In this document: piece after piece, positions 17,682 to 25,108 of the stretch
How the letters are laid out: every line of letters begins with the position of its first letter
Numbering within the stretch: position 1 is the first letter of the stretch
NCBI GenBank assembly: GCA_016718315.1
Contig: JADKDV010000008.1
Span: forward strand, 185,737-249,736
Direction of reading: 5' to 3'
DNA length: 64,000 bases
Source: Candidatus Obscuribacter sp.
GTDB lineage: Bacteria; Cyanobacteriota; Vampirovibrionia; Obscuribacterales; Obscuribacteraceae
Translations under genes and position numbers: made by a program
Notes under the pieces: model-generated
The model's input: only the letters and a program-made list of their open reading frames with translations
Told to the model about the DNA's origin: nothing
The model's database searches: none

Positions 17682-18700
17682 TCCGCAAAAGCGCGCTGGC
17701 AGTGCACCCTGAGGCGCGCTACACCACCATCTGGATAGATATTGAGTCTGACATGGGTGATTTTGCCGATGTCGACGACTTCTTTGTCATAGTGATGTTG
17801 CTTATCTGCTTGCAGCTTGGTTTGCGGCAATATCTCCTGCCAGGTAGCATGCTGCCAGTTGAGATTGTCGATATCCACATCCGGTGAGTAACAGCCGTCC
17901 ACTGAGCAGCTATCGGGATAGTTGCCGATATGCCAGGCGGTGTCTACTTCTAGTTTTTTACAGATACCGATATGACCGAGCTTGACTATCACCCAGTCAA
18001 ATCCAGGTCCCCGCTTACGTCTTGTCTCCCAGGCATCACCCATATTTTGACCGCGACCAGGCATGATCAAGTTTTGCATGTTGCCAAAAAACATATCATT
18101 GCAAGCCACGACCATACCACCAGACTCCACATGGGCCAGGTCCAGCAATGCGTCAGGCTTGACGCCAGACCAGTCGGGGATAACATCACCGTAGACTTTG
18201 AGCCGAGCCACACCACCATCGGGATAGATATTGAGCCTGACATGGGTCCAGCGTGTGCTACTGGATACAGCAAAGAGATTTTGTGAGCCCGGCGCCAGAG
18301 GCGAGCGCGGTACTATTTCCACCCAGTTGGCAGAGGCAGCGAGTTTGTCACCGCTCTCATTAGCCGGAGCGATACAAGCCTCTAGAGAGGCATAAGGAGG
18401 GTGATTGCCCAGGAAATGATTGGTATCAATGTCGACACCACGGATAACACCAGGTAAACCGAGCTTGATGATACACCAGTCATGTCCAGGCTGGCGCTTA
18501 CGGCGGCTCTCCCAGCCATCCATCCACTTGCCGTTTTTGGTGTATTTATCTGGGATAAAAATGCCGCGCCCAGGCTTGAGCAAGTTCTCTTTTTCTGCAA
18601 AAAATTCATCGCTACAGCTAAGAGCCTTGCCGCCCAGCTTTTCGGTGGCGAGATCAATTGTGCCACTAAAAGCCGACGCTTCAAGAATGGACGTTTGCAT
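17678..18700 (-). CDS. alc: Allantoicase
   Basis: The 340-residue enzyme hydrolyses allantoate to ureidoglycolate and urea. It consists of two homologous beta-sandwich repeats, each with the pattern WESRRKR/WETRRKR...PGHDW/PGFDW...IKLG/VKLG and ending THVRLNIYPDGGVARL, the standard twin-repeat allantoicase architecture. The gene overlaps the end of allantoinase by 20 bases and the start of uraD by four. No urease genes are visible nearby. Confidence 0.95.
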   Translation of the reverse strand: MQTSILEASAFSGTIDLATEKLGGKALSCSDEFFAEKENLLKPGRGIFIPDKYTKNGKWMDGWESRRKRQPGHDWCIIKLGLPGVIRGVDIDTNHFLGNHPPYASLEACIAPANESGDKLAASANWVEIVPRSPLAPGSQNLFAVSSSTRWTHVRLNIYPDGGVARLKVYGDVIPDWSGVKPDALLDLAHVESGGMVVACNDMFFGNMQNLIMPGRGQNMGDAWETRRKRGPGFDWVIVKLGHIGICKKLEVDTAWHIGNYPDSCSVDGCYSPDVDIDNLNWQHATWQEILPQTKLQADKQHHYDKEVVDIGKITHVRLNIYPDGGVARLRVHCQRAFAE

Positions 18701-20069
18701 TTGTATACGCTCCCTTGTTTGTATCCAAAATAGCCTTGCCTAGTGGCTGGTCAGCAAACTGACCATGGTCATACACTTTATTGCCGCGCACATAGGTCTC
18801 CAGTACTTTGCCCTGCCAATTGCGCCCCATATGTGGTGTCAATTTATGACGGTGGTGGATCATTGACTGATCAAGAGTAAAGGTCTGATCAGGCGCAAAG
18901 ACCACTATATCGGCGTCATGCCCGGGCTCTAGCGAGCCTTTGACGCTATCTATGCCGAGAAACTTTGCCGGACCATAGCTCATCCATCTGCTCACATCAC
19001 TCAAACTGTAGCCGCGGCGCCTGGCCTCGGTCCAGATTGCGGGCAAGCCCAGCTGCAGCGACGATATGCCACCCCAGGCTCTGTCAAAATTGCCCTCAGC
19101 AAGCAGCTTAAGCTCAGGTGCACAGGGAGAGTGATCCGAGACGATAAAGTCTATCGTGCCGTCCTTAAGTCCTTGCCAGAGTTTATCGGAGTTTTCGCGC
19201 TCACGTATCGGTGGCGTGCACTTAAACGCGGTGTTGCCGTCGGGCACATCCTCTGCTGCCAGAGTGAGATAGTGAGGACAAGTCTCAGTGGTGATTCTGA
19301 GCCCCTCTGCTTTTGCTTTAGCTATCAGTGGCAATGCGTCCGATGAGGACAGATGGACTATATGGACGCGACAGCCAAACTCTCGGCATAGCTCGATCAT
19401 CAGTTTTATCGCTTCGTTTTCCCATTCTCTGGGGCGTGACGCTAAAAAGTTGGCATACTTGTGCGGCTCATCAGTTAGAGGTTTGTGATTGACTCCATGG
19501 GATAGATCTAGCTCTGCGTGCACCAGCAGGGGCAGTCCTTGCTTAGCAAGGATAGGCATGCTCTGCTCCAGGTCTGGGCGCTCCACATTGGGGAAGTCAT
19601 CGATACCAGAATGAATCAAAAAGCATTTGAAGCCCATCACACCCTGACGCATCATCTTATCGAGTTCACTGGCGTTGCCGGGCACCACACCGCCCCAAAA
19701 ACAAATATCAATCCAGATACGCCCGGCAATGTGTCTGAGTTTTTCGTCAAAAGCAGCTGATGATGTTGTAACCGGAATACAATTGAGTGGCATATCAGTC
19801 AAAGTAGTGATACCACCAGCGGCGGCAGCACGGGTGGCTGTATCAAAACCTTCCCACTCGGTACGCCCTGGCTCATTGATATGGACATGGCTATCCACCA
19901 GCCCCGACATCACGACATTGTCACCAACATCGTGGACTGCGTAGCCAGCAGGTATCGCATCATCTTGGACTATATCCACTATTTTGCCGTCTTTGATAAG
20001 CACGCAAGCGCTAACCAACTCGCCGTTACGCAATAGACTTTTGGTTTTGATAGCAAAGGGAGTGCCCAT
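18681..20069 (-). CDS. allB: Allantoinase
   Basis: The 462-residue amidohydrolase opens the allantoin ring to allantoate. Metal-site motifs are visible in order: DSHVHINEPGR, GFKCFLIHSG with the lysine that is carboxylated, VHAELD, HIVHLSSSD and SDHSPC. These belong to the cyclic amidohydrolase family that includes dihydroorotase and hydantoinase; context with uricase and allantoicase makes allantoinase the clear choice. Its ribosome site GGAGAG overlaps the uricase stop, so the two are co-transcribed. Confidence 0.95.
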   Translation of the reverse strand: MGTPFAIKTKSLLRNGELVSACVLIKDGKIVDIVQDDAIPAGYAVHDVGDNVVMSGLVDSHVHINEPGRTEWEGFDTATRAAAAGGITTLTDMPLNCIPVTTSSAAFDEKLRHIAGRIWIDICFWGGVVPGNASELDKMMRQGVMGFKCFLIHSGIDDFPNVERPDLEQSMPILAKQGLPLLVHAELDLSHGVNHKPLTDEPHKYANFLASRPREWENEAIKLMIELCREFGCRVHIVHLSSSDALPLIAKAKAEGLRITTETCPHYLTLAAEDVPDGNTAFKCTPPIRERENSDKLWQGLKDGTIDFIVSDHSPCAPELKLLAEGNFDRAWGGISSLQLGLPAIWTEARRRGYSLSDVSRWMSYGPAKFLGIDSVKGSLEPGHDADIVVFAPDQTFTLDQSMIHHRHKLTPHMGRNWQGKVLETYVRGNKVYDHGQFADQPLGKAILDTNKGAYTNANVHS

Positions 20070-20073
20070 GGCA

Positions 20074-20967
20074 TTACTCTCCTCTTGAGACTGTGCCTGA
20101 GATTAGACCAAAAGGCTCATCGATAGGATAAAAGATCTCGTTCTTGTTTTTTTGACCAAAGGGCTCAAGGTTAAACATGATGCGGTGCTGATTGGGCATG
20201 AGGATAGTGATCTCATCAATCTCTGGTATTTGCGAGATTACTCTGTCACCCATTTGATAGAGCGTCTGCTGCACCGCCATGCTCTCATGGGTAGCAAAGA
20301 CATCTAGCAATATGTCATACACTTTTTTGTGAGCACTATTATAAAAGTCGCTATCAGCGTCAGCACTGGCACTACCATAGACCCAGTTGGCGTCGATGCT
20401 TGTACCCATGATGCGGTCTTTGGTCTCTGGCAAAGTAGTGTATTCGTCTCTGACAAAGCCCCAAAATTGGGAGTTTGTGGTCTTAGCCACCTGCAAACTG
20501 GTAATGGAGCTTTGCACTGTAAAAGTGTCACCATCACACATCACTGTGGTCGCTCTCTTTTGCTGACCACCACTGACAAAAGCGTGCGGATGCGGTTTAC
20601 CATCTATCGGGATGCGCACCCAGAGGTCTTCTACGATGTTTACGACAGATTGTTTGACCTGCTCGTATTTATCGAGGAAGTGCTTAGCTAGAACAATCGC
20701 AAAGCTCTCGATACTATCCAGCGGATGGCTGGCAGCCAGCACATAGACTGCATTTTTCATCGAATCAGTAGCGATAATGCTCTTGTTGTCGCCATCGATA
20801 TAAGATGACTCAAAAGCACCTTCTAACTCAACATTGACAGTCAGCTCTTTTAGCTCCTGCCTATCTGGGTGTCTGATAACCTTTGTCAGGCGCACACCGG
20901 ATTTACCATAGGCATTGTGAGAGAGTTGACTGGCTCTGGACTGGGACCTGGCGGCACTGGTACTCAT
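20074..20967 (-). CDS. uox: Urate oxidase (uricase)
   Basis: This 297-residue cofactor-free enzyme oxidises urate to 5-hydroxyisourate with release of hydrogen peroxide. It consists of two tunnelling-fold domains. The catalytic triad residues are recognisable: Lys in AYGKSGVRL, Thr in IIATDSMKN and His in PNQHRIMFN. The ATG at 20967 fits the family N-terminus; the 15-residue extension upstream does not. It is the first gene of the leftward urate operon. No purine permease or xanthine dehydrogenase is visible within the window. Confidence 0.95.
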   Translation of the reverse strand: MSTSAARSQSRASQLSHNAYGKSGVRLTKVIRHPDRQELKELTVNVELEGAFESSYIDGDNKSIIATDSMKNAVYVLAASHPLDSIESFAIVLAKHFLDKYEQVKQSVVNIVEDLWVRIPIDGKPHPHAFVSGGQQKRATTVMCDGDTFTVQSSITSLQVAKTTNSQFWGFVRDEYTTLPETKDRIMGTSIDANWVYGSASADADSDFYNSAHKKVYDILLDVFATHESMAVQQTLYQMGDRVISQIPEIDEITILMPNQHRIMFNLEPFGQKNKNEIFYPIDEPFGLISGTVSRGE

Positions 20968-21099
20968 ATTTGACCCGTATGCGATAGATATCCGACCTGG
21001 GACTCCAAGCATATAATTGTCTCATTATCGACCACCACTTGGCTTTTATCAGGACAATTTTTACCTCTATGGGTATAAGGCAAAAACCAGGGTGACGTG

Positions 21100-21852
21100 A
21101 TGCTAAAGAGAGCAGGGTTAGCCTTAACGATTTTGACGACAGTGATTTTAGCTGCCACTGGCTTTGCTACTGTCGCTGTAGCAAGCCCAGCCGTAAGCCC
21201 CCAGGTGGCTGCCTGTCTAGCCCGAGCGCGCTCCGATTTGAGACGCAATAATTTTAGACCTTGTCTGCGCAACTGCAATGACGCTATCAAGCTTGATCCT
21301 AAATGCGGTGATGCCTATGTCTACAAAGGCTACGCCTTGCACGGTCTAGAAGACTACAAAGGCTCAGCTCTAGCGTTTAAAACAGGTCTGGATTTGCTGC
21401 CAAACTATGGCAAAGGCTCAAAGTTCATAGCAAACTTTGGCGACAACTGGACCTATCACAACTTTGCTCAGACTACTTTTCAAAGCGGGGATCCCCAGGG
21501 TGCGCTCAAAATAATCCAAAAGACAATACCACTCTGCACCAACCCCCATCTGCTCTACGAGGACCGCTCCACTATCTATGTCACCCTCAATCAATATGAC
21601 AAAGCGCTTGTAGATATCAATAAAGCCATTGCCCTTAAATCCAACGAACCTCATCACTACGAGTGCAGAGCCAGGATTTACGAGCATACGAAACAGTACA
21701 AGCTCGAAATAGCTGATTTGACAAAATCTCTCAGTATGCTTGCCCATCCCGACGCGATAGTACTGAGACGCCGCGGCGATGCTTACAAAGCACTCGGTGA
21801 TTTAAAACAGGCTAAAGCCGATTACGATGCAGCCAGCGAGGAAGATTTTTAG
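21100..21852 (+). CDS. Secreted TPR-repeat protein
   Basis: This 251-residue protein has an N-terminal signal peptide (LALTILTTVILAATGFATVAVA) and about five TPR-like motifs (AYVYKGYALHGLEDYKGSALAF, YVTLNQYDKALVDINKAIAL, ALGDLKQAKADYDAA). It is presumably periplasmic or surface-located and acts in protein-protein contact. The ATG at 21100 directly follows a GTG that could also serve as start. It is divergent from the uricase operon, and its own downstream region runs into the anomalous poly-G stretch. Confidence 0.75.
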   Translation: MLKRAGLALTILTTVILAATGFATVAVASPAVSPQVAACLARARSDLRRNNFRPCLRNCNDAIKLDPKCGDAYVYKGYALHGLEDYKGSALAFKTGLDLLPNYGKGSKFIANFGDNWTYHNFAQTTFQSGDPQGALKIIQKTIPLCTNPHLLYEDRSTIYVTLNQYDKALVDINKAIALKSNEPHHYECRARIYEHTKQYKLEIADLTKSLSMLAHPDAIVLRRRGDAYKALGDLKQAKADYDAASEEDF

Positions 21853-21965
21853 ACTTGATTAACAGCTCTTGGTGCGACCATTGATGATTCCGGCAGGCTA
21901 CAACATCAGAAGCATAGCCAAGCCTGATTGGCTTAAAGCTCCACAGATTACCGAGGTCTTTTGGC

Positions 21966-22153
21966 GGGGGGGGGGGGGGGGGCCGGGGTTTCCGGTTTCT
22001 TTTGAAGTTGGGGGGCTTTGTGGTTTTTTTGGTGTGGGGGCGCGGGGGGGGGCGGGGGCGGGCACCAATTTTTGTTTTTGTCCCACGCCTCCTTTTTTTT
22101 TTTTGGGGGGCGGGGGGGGGGGGCGGGGGGGGGGCGCCCGGGGGGCCCCCCCC
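21966..22153. other. Poly-G/poly-C low-complexity stretch, probable artefact
   Basis: A G17 run at 21966-21982 is followed by nearly 170 bases made mostly of G, T and C homopolymers, including T and G blocks longer than 10, ending in a C run at 22153. Flanking DNA is ordinary. Nothing else in the window resembles it. It looks like low-quality or erroneous assembly rather than biology. The flanks (21869-21962 and 22154-22255) could be parts of a gene that has been destroyed in the sequence. Confidence 0.7.
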
Positions 22154-22280
22154 TACTTTGATATTGGCAGAGATGCTCTGCTAACTGGTGCATTTCATGG
22201 CAAAGAACCTGGACCTTACAGAATTTTATCGGTGTCTCTAACTGAAAAATTTTGACAGGTTTGGAACTCAAAATTTCAGA

Positions 22281-22311
22281 CAATAACAAAGATTGCTAAA
22301 TTGTGTTATTG
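22281..22311. promoter_or_regulatory. Inverted repeat, candidate ParD operator
   Basis: An exact 8-base inverted repeat, CAATAACA (22281-22288) and TGTTATTG (22304-22311), is separated by 15 bases and ends 30 bases before parD. Ribbon-helix-helix antitoxins usually repress their own promoter at such sites, so this is the likely operator. Confidence 0.55.
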
Positions 22312-22341
22312 TGATTTTATATTTCAGTTGAGGTCTGCCAG

Positions 22342-22593
22342 ATGAACGTGTCATTAACCCCAGAGCTTGAGAAATTGATAAATGAAAAAGTTGAAAGTGG
22401 ACTGTTCAATTCTGCCAGCGAAGTGATACGAGCTGGACTCAGACTGCTTATTGAACAAGACGAACTTAAGCAAATAAGGTTCGAAACTCTAAAAGCTGAT
22501 CTCAGAGCTGGCTTGGATCAGGAAGCCAAAGGCGATATCGTGTCTGGCGAGGAAACATTTAAAAAGCTACGCAACAAGCGGAAAACAACCTAA
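22342..22593 (+). CDS. parD: ParD-type antitoxin
   Basis: The 83-residue protein has the ribbon-helix-helix N-terminus of ParD (MNVSLTPELEKLINEKVESG, then FNSASEVIRAGLRLL) and an extended acidic/basic C-terminus that would wrap the toxin. It should neutralise the ParE toxin encoded two bases downstream and repress the pair's promoter through the inverted repeat just upstream. GAGG lies at a good distance from the ATG. Assignment rests on the characteristic SASEVIRxGLRLL motif and on gene order. Confidence 0.9.
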   Translation: MNVSLTPELEKLINEKVESGLFNSASEVIRAGLRLLIEQDELKQIRFETLKADLRAGLDQEAKGDIVSGEETFKKLRNKRKTT

Positions 22594-22595
22594 GC

Positions 22596-22889
22596 GTGAC
22601 GTATTTTCAGCTTACTCATTTGGCTGCTTCTGACTTAGAAGATATTTTTGATCAGATTGCCGCTGATAACGAAACTGCGGCCAAGAGACTTATTGCGACC
22701 TTAGAGGTGCGCTGTAAAAGCCTGGCCTCGATGCCCAATCAAGGACGTCAGAGAGAAGAGTTATTTCCAGGTTTGCGAAGTGTCGCAGTTGGCAATTACA
22801 TAATTTTCTATAAACCGACTTCCTATGGAGTAGTCATAATTCGAGTTCTACATGCTAAAAGAGATTCAGAAAAATTCTTCTCTGACTAA
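22596..22889 (+). CDS. parE: ParE/RelE-family toxin
   Basis: The 97-residue protein begins with GTG at 22596, two bases after the parD stop. It shows the ParE-type pattern LTHLAASDLEDIFDQIA, then LASMPNQGRQREELFPGLRSVAVGNYIIFYK and a C-terminal VVIIRVLHAKRD. ParE toxins inhibit DNA gyrase, while RelE toxins cleave mRNA; the ParD partner and the LFPGLRSVxVGNYIIFY core favour ParE. The pair looks intact. Such modules are often mobile, but no mobility genes are visible here. Confidence 0.9.
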   Translation: MTYFQLTHLAASDLEDIFDQIAADNETAAKRLIATLEVRCKSLASMPNQGRQREELFPGLRSVAVGNYIIFYKPTSYGVVIIRVLHAKRDSEKFFSD

Positions 22890-22931
22890 GATCGCCCCAC
22901 TGAGCTTAGTCCTGATTGAAAGAGAGTCAGA

Positions 22932-23558
22932 CTAACTCACGTGGCAATTTGCTTCTCTCAAGCGAGAATGGAGATAGTGACGCCCGGATGAGTCTTCCTT
23001 TTTACCCATCCATATCTCTTTTGTACCTGGCACTTGCTCAATGCGCAGACCTTGCGATTTGAGCTTTTCGTTGGCACCAGCTAGCACGTCATCCATGTCT
23101 TTAGATGGCACTTTGTTGATGGATTCTTGCAACTTTTTGAAGTTTTCTTCGTTGTTAGGGTTGTTGCCAATGCCTTTTGAGTAATCTTCAGCGCCTTTAG
23201 CAATGCTGTCGACATTCCTTTTATTCTCATCATTCAAATCAGTTGGCGCCGGTCTTTCTGGGCTGGTTAAGGCATCTCTGGCAGCACCAAGATAAGCCTT
23301 TGGTGTCAATTCTGGCGCGCGACCACTGCCATCCATTGGTTTATGGCTTGGCTCGCAAGCGTCATAACCAGAGATAGGATGCTCGGCAAAATTGAGGCTC
23401 GGTTTTTCCTGGGACATATGGTCATTCATAATCCTGGGAGTTATGGTGACCGAATAATTGCTCATATCTTCGTTGTTAACGAGCGGTTTGGTATTGTCTG
23501 ACGGTGAGGCTACGTTGCGCTCGGGAGCTGTGTCAGCTTCCATAGAACTATTTGCCAT
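22932..23558 (-). CDS. Polar protein of unknown function, paralogue A
   Basis: The 208-residue protein has no signal peptide. It has a disordered, Ser/Asn/Glu-rich first half, a central ISGYDACEPSHKP segment and a C-terminal block GLRIEQVPGTKEIWMGKK. The last two blocks recur in the adjacent gene (IAGYDATHQYP and GLRIVQVSGSGEIWMGN), so the two are tandem duplicates. The ATG at 23558 follows GGAG; the longer frame to 23657 is not needed. The leader shares a 20-base element with the paralogue. No family is recognised. Confidence 0.65.
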   Translation of the reverse strand: MANSSMEADTAPERNVASPSDNTKPLVNNEDMSNYSVTITPRIMNDHMSQEKPSLNFAEHPISGYDACEPSHKPMDGSGRAPELTPKAYLGAARDALTSPERPAPTDLNDENKRNVDSIAKGAEDYSKGIGNNPNNEENFKKLQESINKVPSKDMDDVLAGANEKLKSQGLRIEQVPGTKEIWMGKKEDSSGRHYLHSRLREANCHVS

Positions 23559-23704
23559 AAGAAAACTCCAGTTATGGATTTGGGGGAGAGCACCATTGAT
23601 TGAGTGGTGTGGCTGGCAATATAGCCAACACAATGTGAAAGCCCCGTGAAAGTCCACAGAGCCATCTCAAAATCGCTATTCGTTTGCCCTTATTTGTCTA
23701 CTCG

Positions 23705-24398
23705 CTAATCTTTATCCGCGCCGGTAAGTCTCATTGCCGGACTAAATCTCCGATTCTCACCGAGATTTCCCATCCAGATCTCACCACTGCCTGACACTTG
23801 AACAATACGCAGACCATACTTATCTAGATCGAGATTGGCAGCCACAAGTATTGCCTCAAGCTCCAGAGTTGATGCTATCTGGACACTATCTTTTAGTCGC
23901 TTGCTGGCGGACTCTGTTTGACTGATGCGGTCGACAAAATTACTGGCATCAAAAGGCTTATCCATAATCTCTTTGTAGGCAATAGCAGCTTGGGCAATCT
24001 GCGCGGCAAGCTCTCTGTACTCAATGCTAATCGCGTCATTTAGTGGTTTTTCGCGTCCATTGAGAGCGCTGCTGATGTCACCGAGATATGGGCATGTCTT
24101 AAGCTTGTAGCTCTGCCCCCTTTACCTGTGCACTACCCTGCGGTGCTCCAGTCAATGATGCGCCTGTCGAGGCTGGCTGGTTTTGCGGAGCGGGATACTG
24201 ATGAGTGGCGTCATAGCCGGCGATTGTATTTTGCATAAAGTCCAGTATGGCTGGTCGACCCGTAGCACTGACACGAATGCCCCGAGCAAACTCTGGCGTG
24301 GCTACGACAGCTGTACCGGAGCCCACGTCTGCCCCACCAGCCACAGCCTGGCTGCTTGATTGATCAGGCACAGTACTGCCTGAGTTGTCGTTTGGCAT
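23705..24398 (-). CDS. Polar protein, paralogue B, frameshifted at a G5 run
   Basis: The first part (24398 to 24099) encodes MPNDNSGST...IAGYDATHQYP...KGAEL, and the second frame, open from 24120 leftward, encodes YKLKTCPYLGDISSALNG...GLRIVQVSGSGEIWMGN and stops at 23705. Removing one G from the run at 24114-24118 joins them into one protein of about 230 residues that aligns end to end with paralogue A. An ATG inside the second frame at 23965 would give only 86 residues. The break is either a sequencing error, a decayed copy, or a switchable homopolymer; with five G residues, error is most likely. Confidence 0.6.
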
Positions 24399-24468
24399 AG
24401 TAAGGTCCGGGTCTCCAGAGAGGCAAAATCAAACTTATCTTCAGCTCACACTATATGCCCTCAAATGT

Positions 24469-24499
24469 GAAAGCCCCGTGAAATTGTCACAGGGCTTTT
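24469..24499 (-). terminator. Terminator-like hairpin after khpB
   Basis: AAAGCCCcGTGA pairs with TCACaGGGCTTT around a short loop. It lies about 50 bases beyond the khpB stop on the minus strand. T-rich runs on both sides make it potentially bidirectional. Its left arm lies within the 20-base sequence repeated upstream of paralogue A at 23632-23651. Confidence 0.6.
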
Positions 24500-24550
24500 C
24501 AAGTTTTTTGAATTTGTCGCCAGAGCGAGATTTACGAGACAGAGCCGCTT

Positions 24551-25105
24551 TTAAGCTTCGCCGTCTTCATCGGGTGCGACAAAATCATCATCATCGTCAT
24601 GCTCTTCGTGTTTGTGAGATTCGCCATCAGGCAAACCCTTAAAGCTGATTACGATATGACGCTCTTCGCCTTCGCCTTCGCTCTCTGAGGCTAGCTCAGG
24701 GAAGTTTTCTTGGAGATAGTTATGCACCAGACGACGGTCATATGCAGTCATCGGCAATAGTGGGAAGCGCTCGGAATCACCATTGAGAACAGCGACAGCG
24801 CCTCTTTTAGCACCGTCTTCGAGGGTGCGACGACGACGTCCACGATAGTCGCAAACATCAACGATAAAGTGAGATCTATCAAGAGTCTTGCTTTTGACCA
24901 TCTGACGCACTACAAACTGCAAAGACTCCAGGGTCTGGCCGTTTTTGCCTATTAAAATGCGGGCATCATCAGACTTGCAATCGATGCGATAGCAGGTTGT
25001 GCTGTCATCTACATCTTCTTGTACTACCGCGGCTTCAATATCGAGGATTGCCAAAATCTTCTCGAGATAATCTTTAGCGGTATCTTCAAATTGGCTTAGA
25101 TTCAT
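24551..25105 (-). CDS. khpB: KH/R3H RNA-binding protein (Jag/KhpB-like)
   Basis: The 184-residue protein combines a KH domain (ILIGKNGQTLESLQFVVRQM, with the GKNG loop) and an R3H domain (LLPMTAYDRRLVHNYLQENFPEL). It ends in a long acidic tail with His and five consecutive Asp residues. It corresponds to Jag/SpoIIIJ-associated protein, an RNA-binding regulator linked to cell envelope growth, but lacks the N-terminal Jag-N domain seen in Firmicutes. It starts three bases after yidC, in the standard rpmH-rnpA-yidD-yidC-jag order. Confidence 0.9.
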   Translation of the reverse strand: MNLSQFEDTAKDYLEKILAILDIEAAVVQEDVDDSTTCYRIDCKSDDARILIGKNGQTLESLQFVVRQMVKSKTLDRSHFIVDVCDYRGRRRRTLEDGAKRGAVAVLNGDSERFPLLPMTAYDRRLVHNYLQENFPELASESEGEGEERHIVISFKGLPDGESHKHEEHDDDDDFVAPDEDGEA

Positions 25106-25108
25106 GGG

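Noticed and set aside
21966..22153. Functional G-quadruplex regulatory region
   Set aside because: Block homopolymers of G, T and C in succession look like consensus failure, and other evidence in the window points to homopolymer errors.
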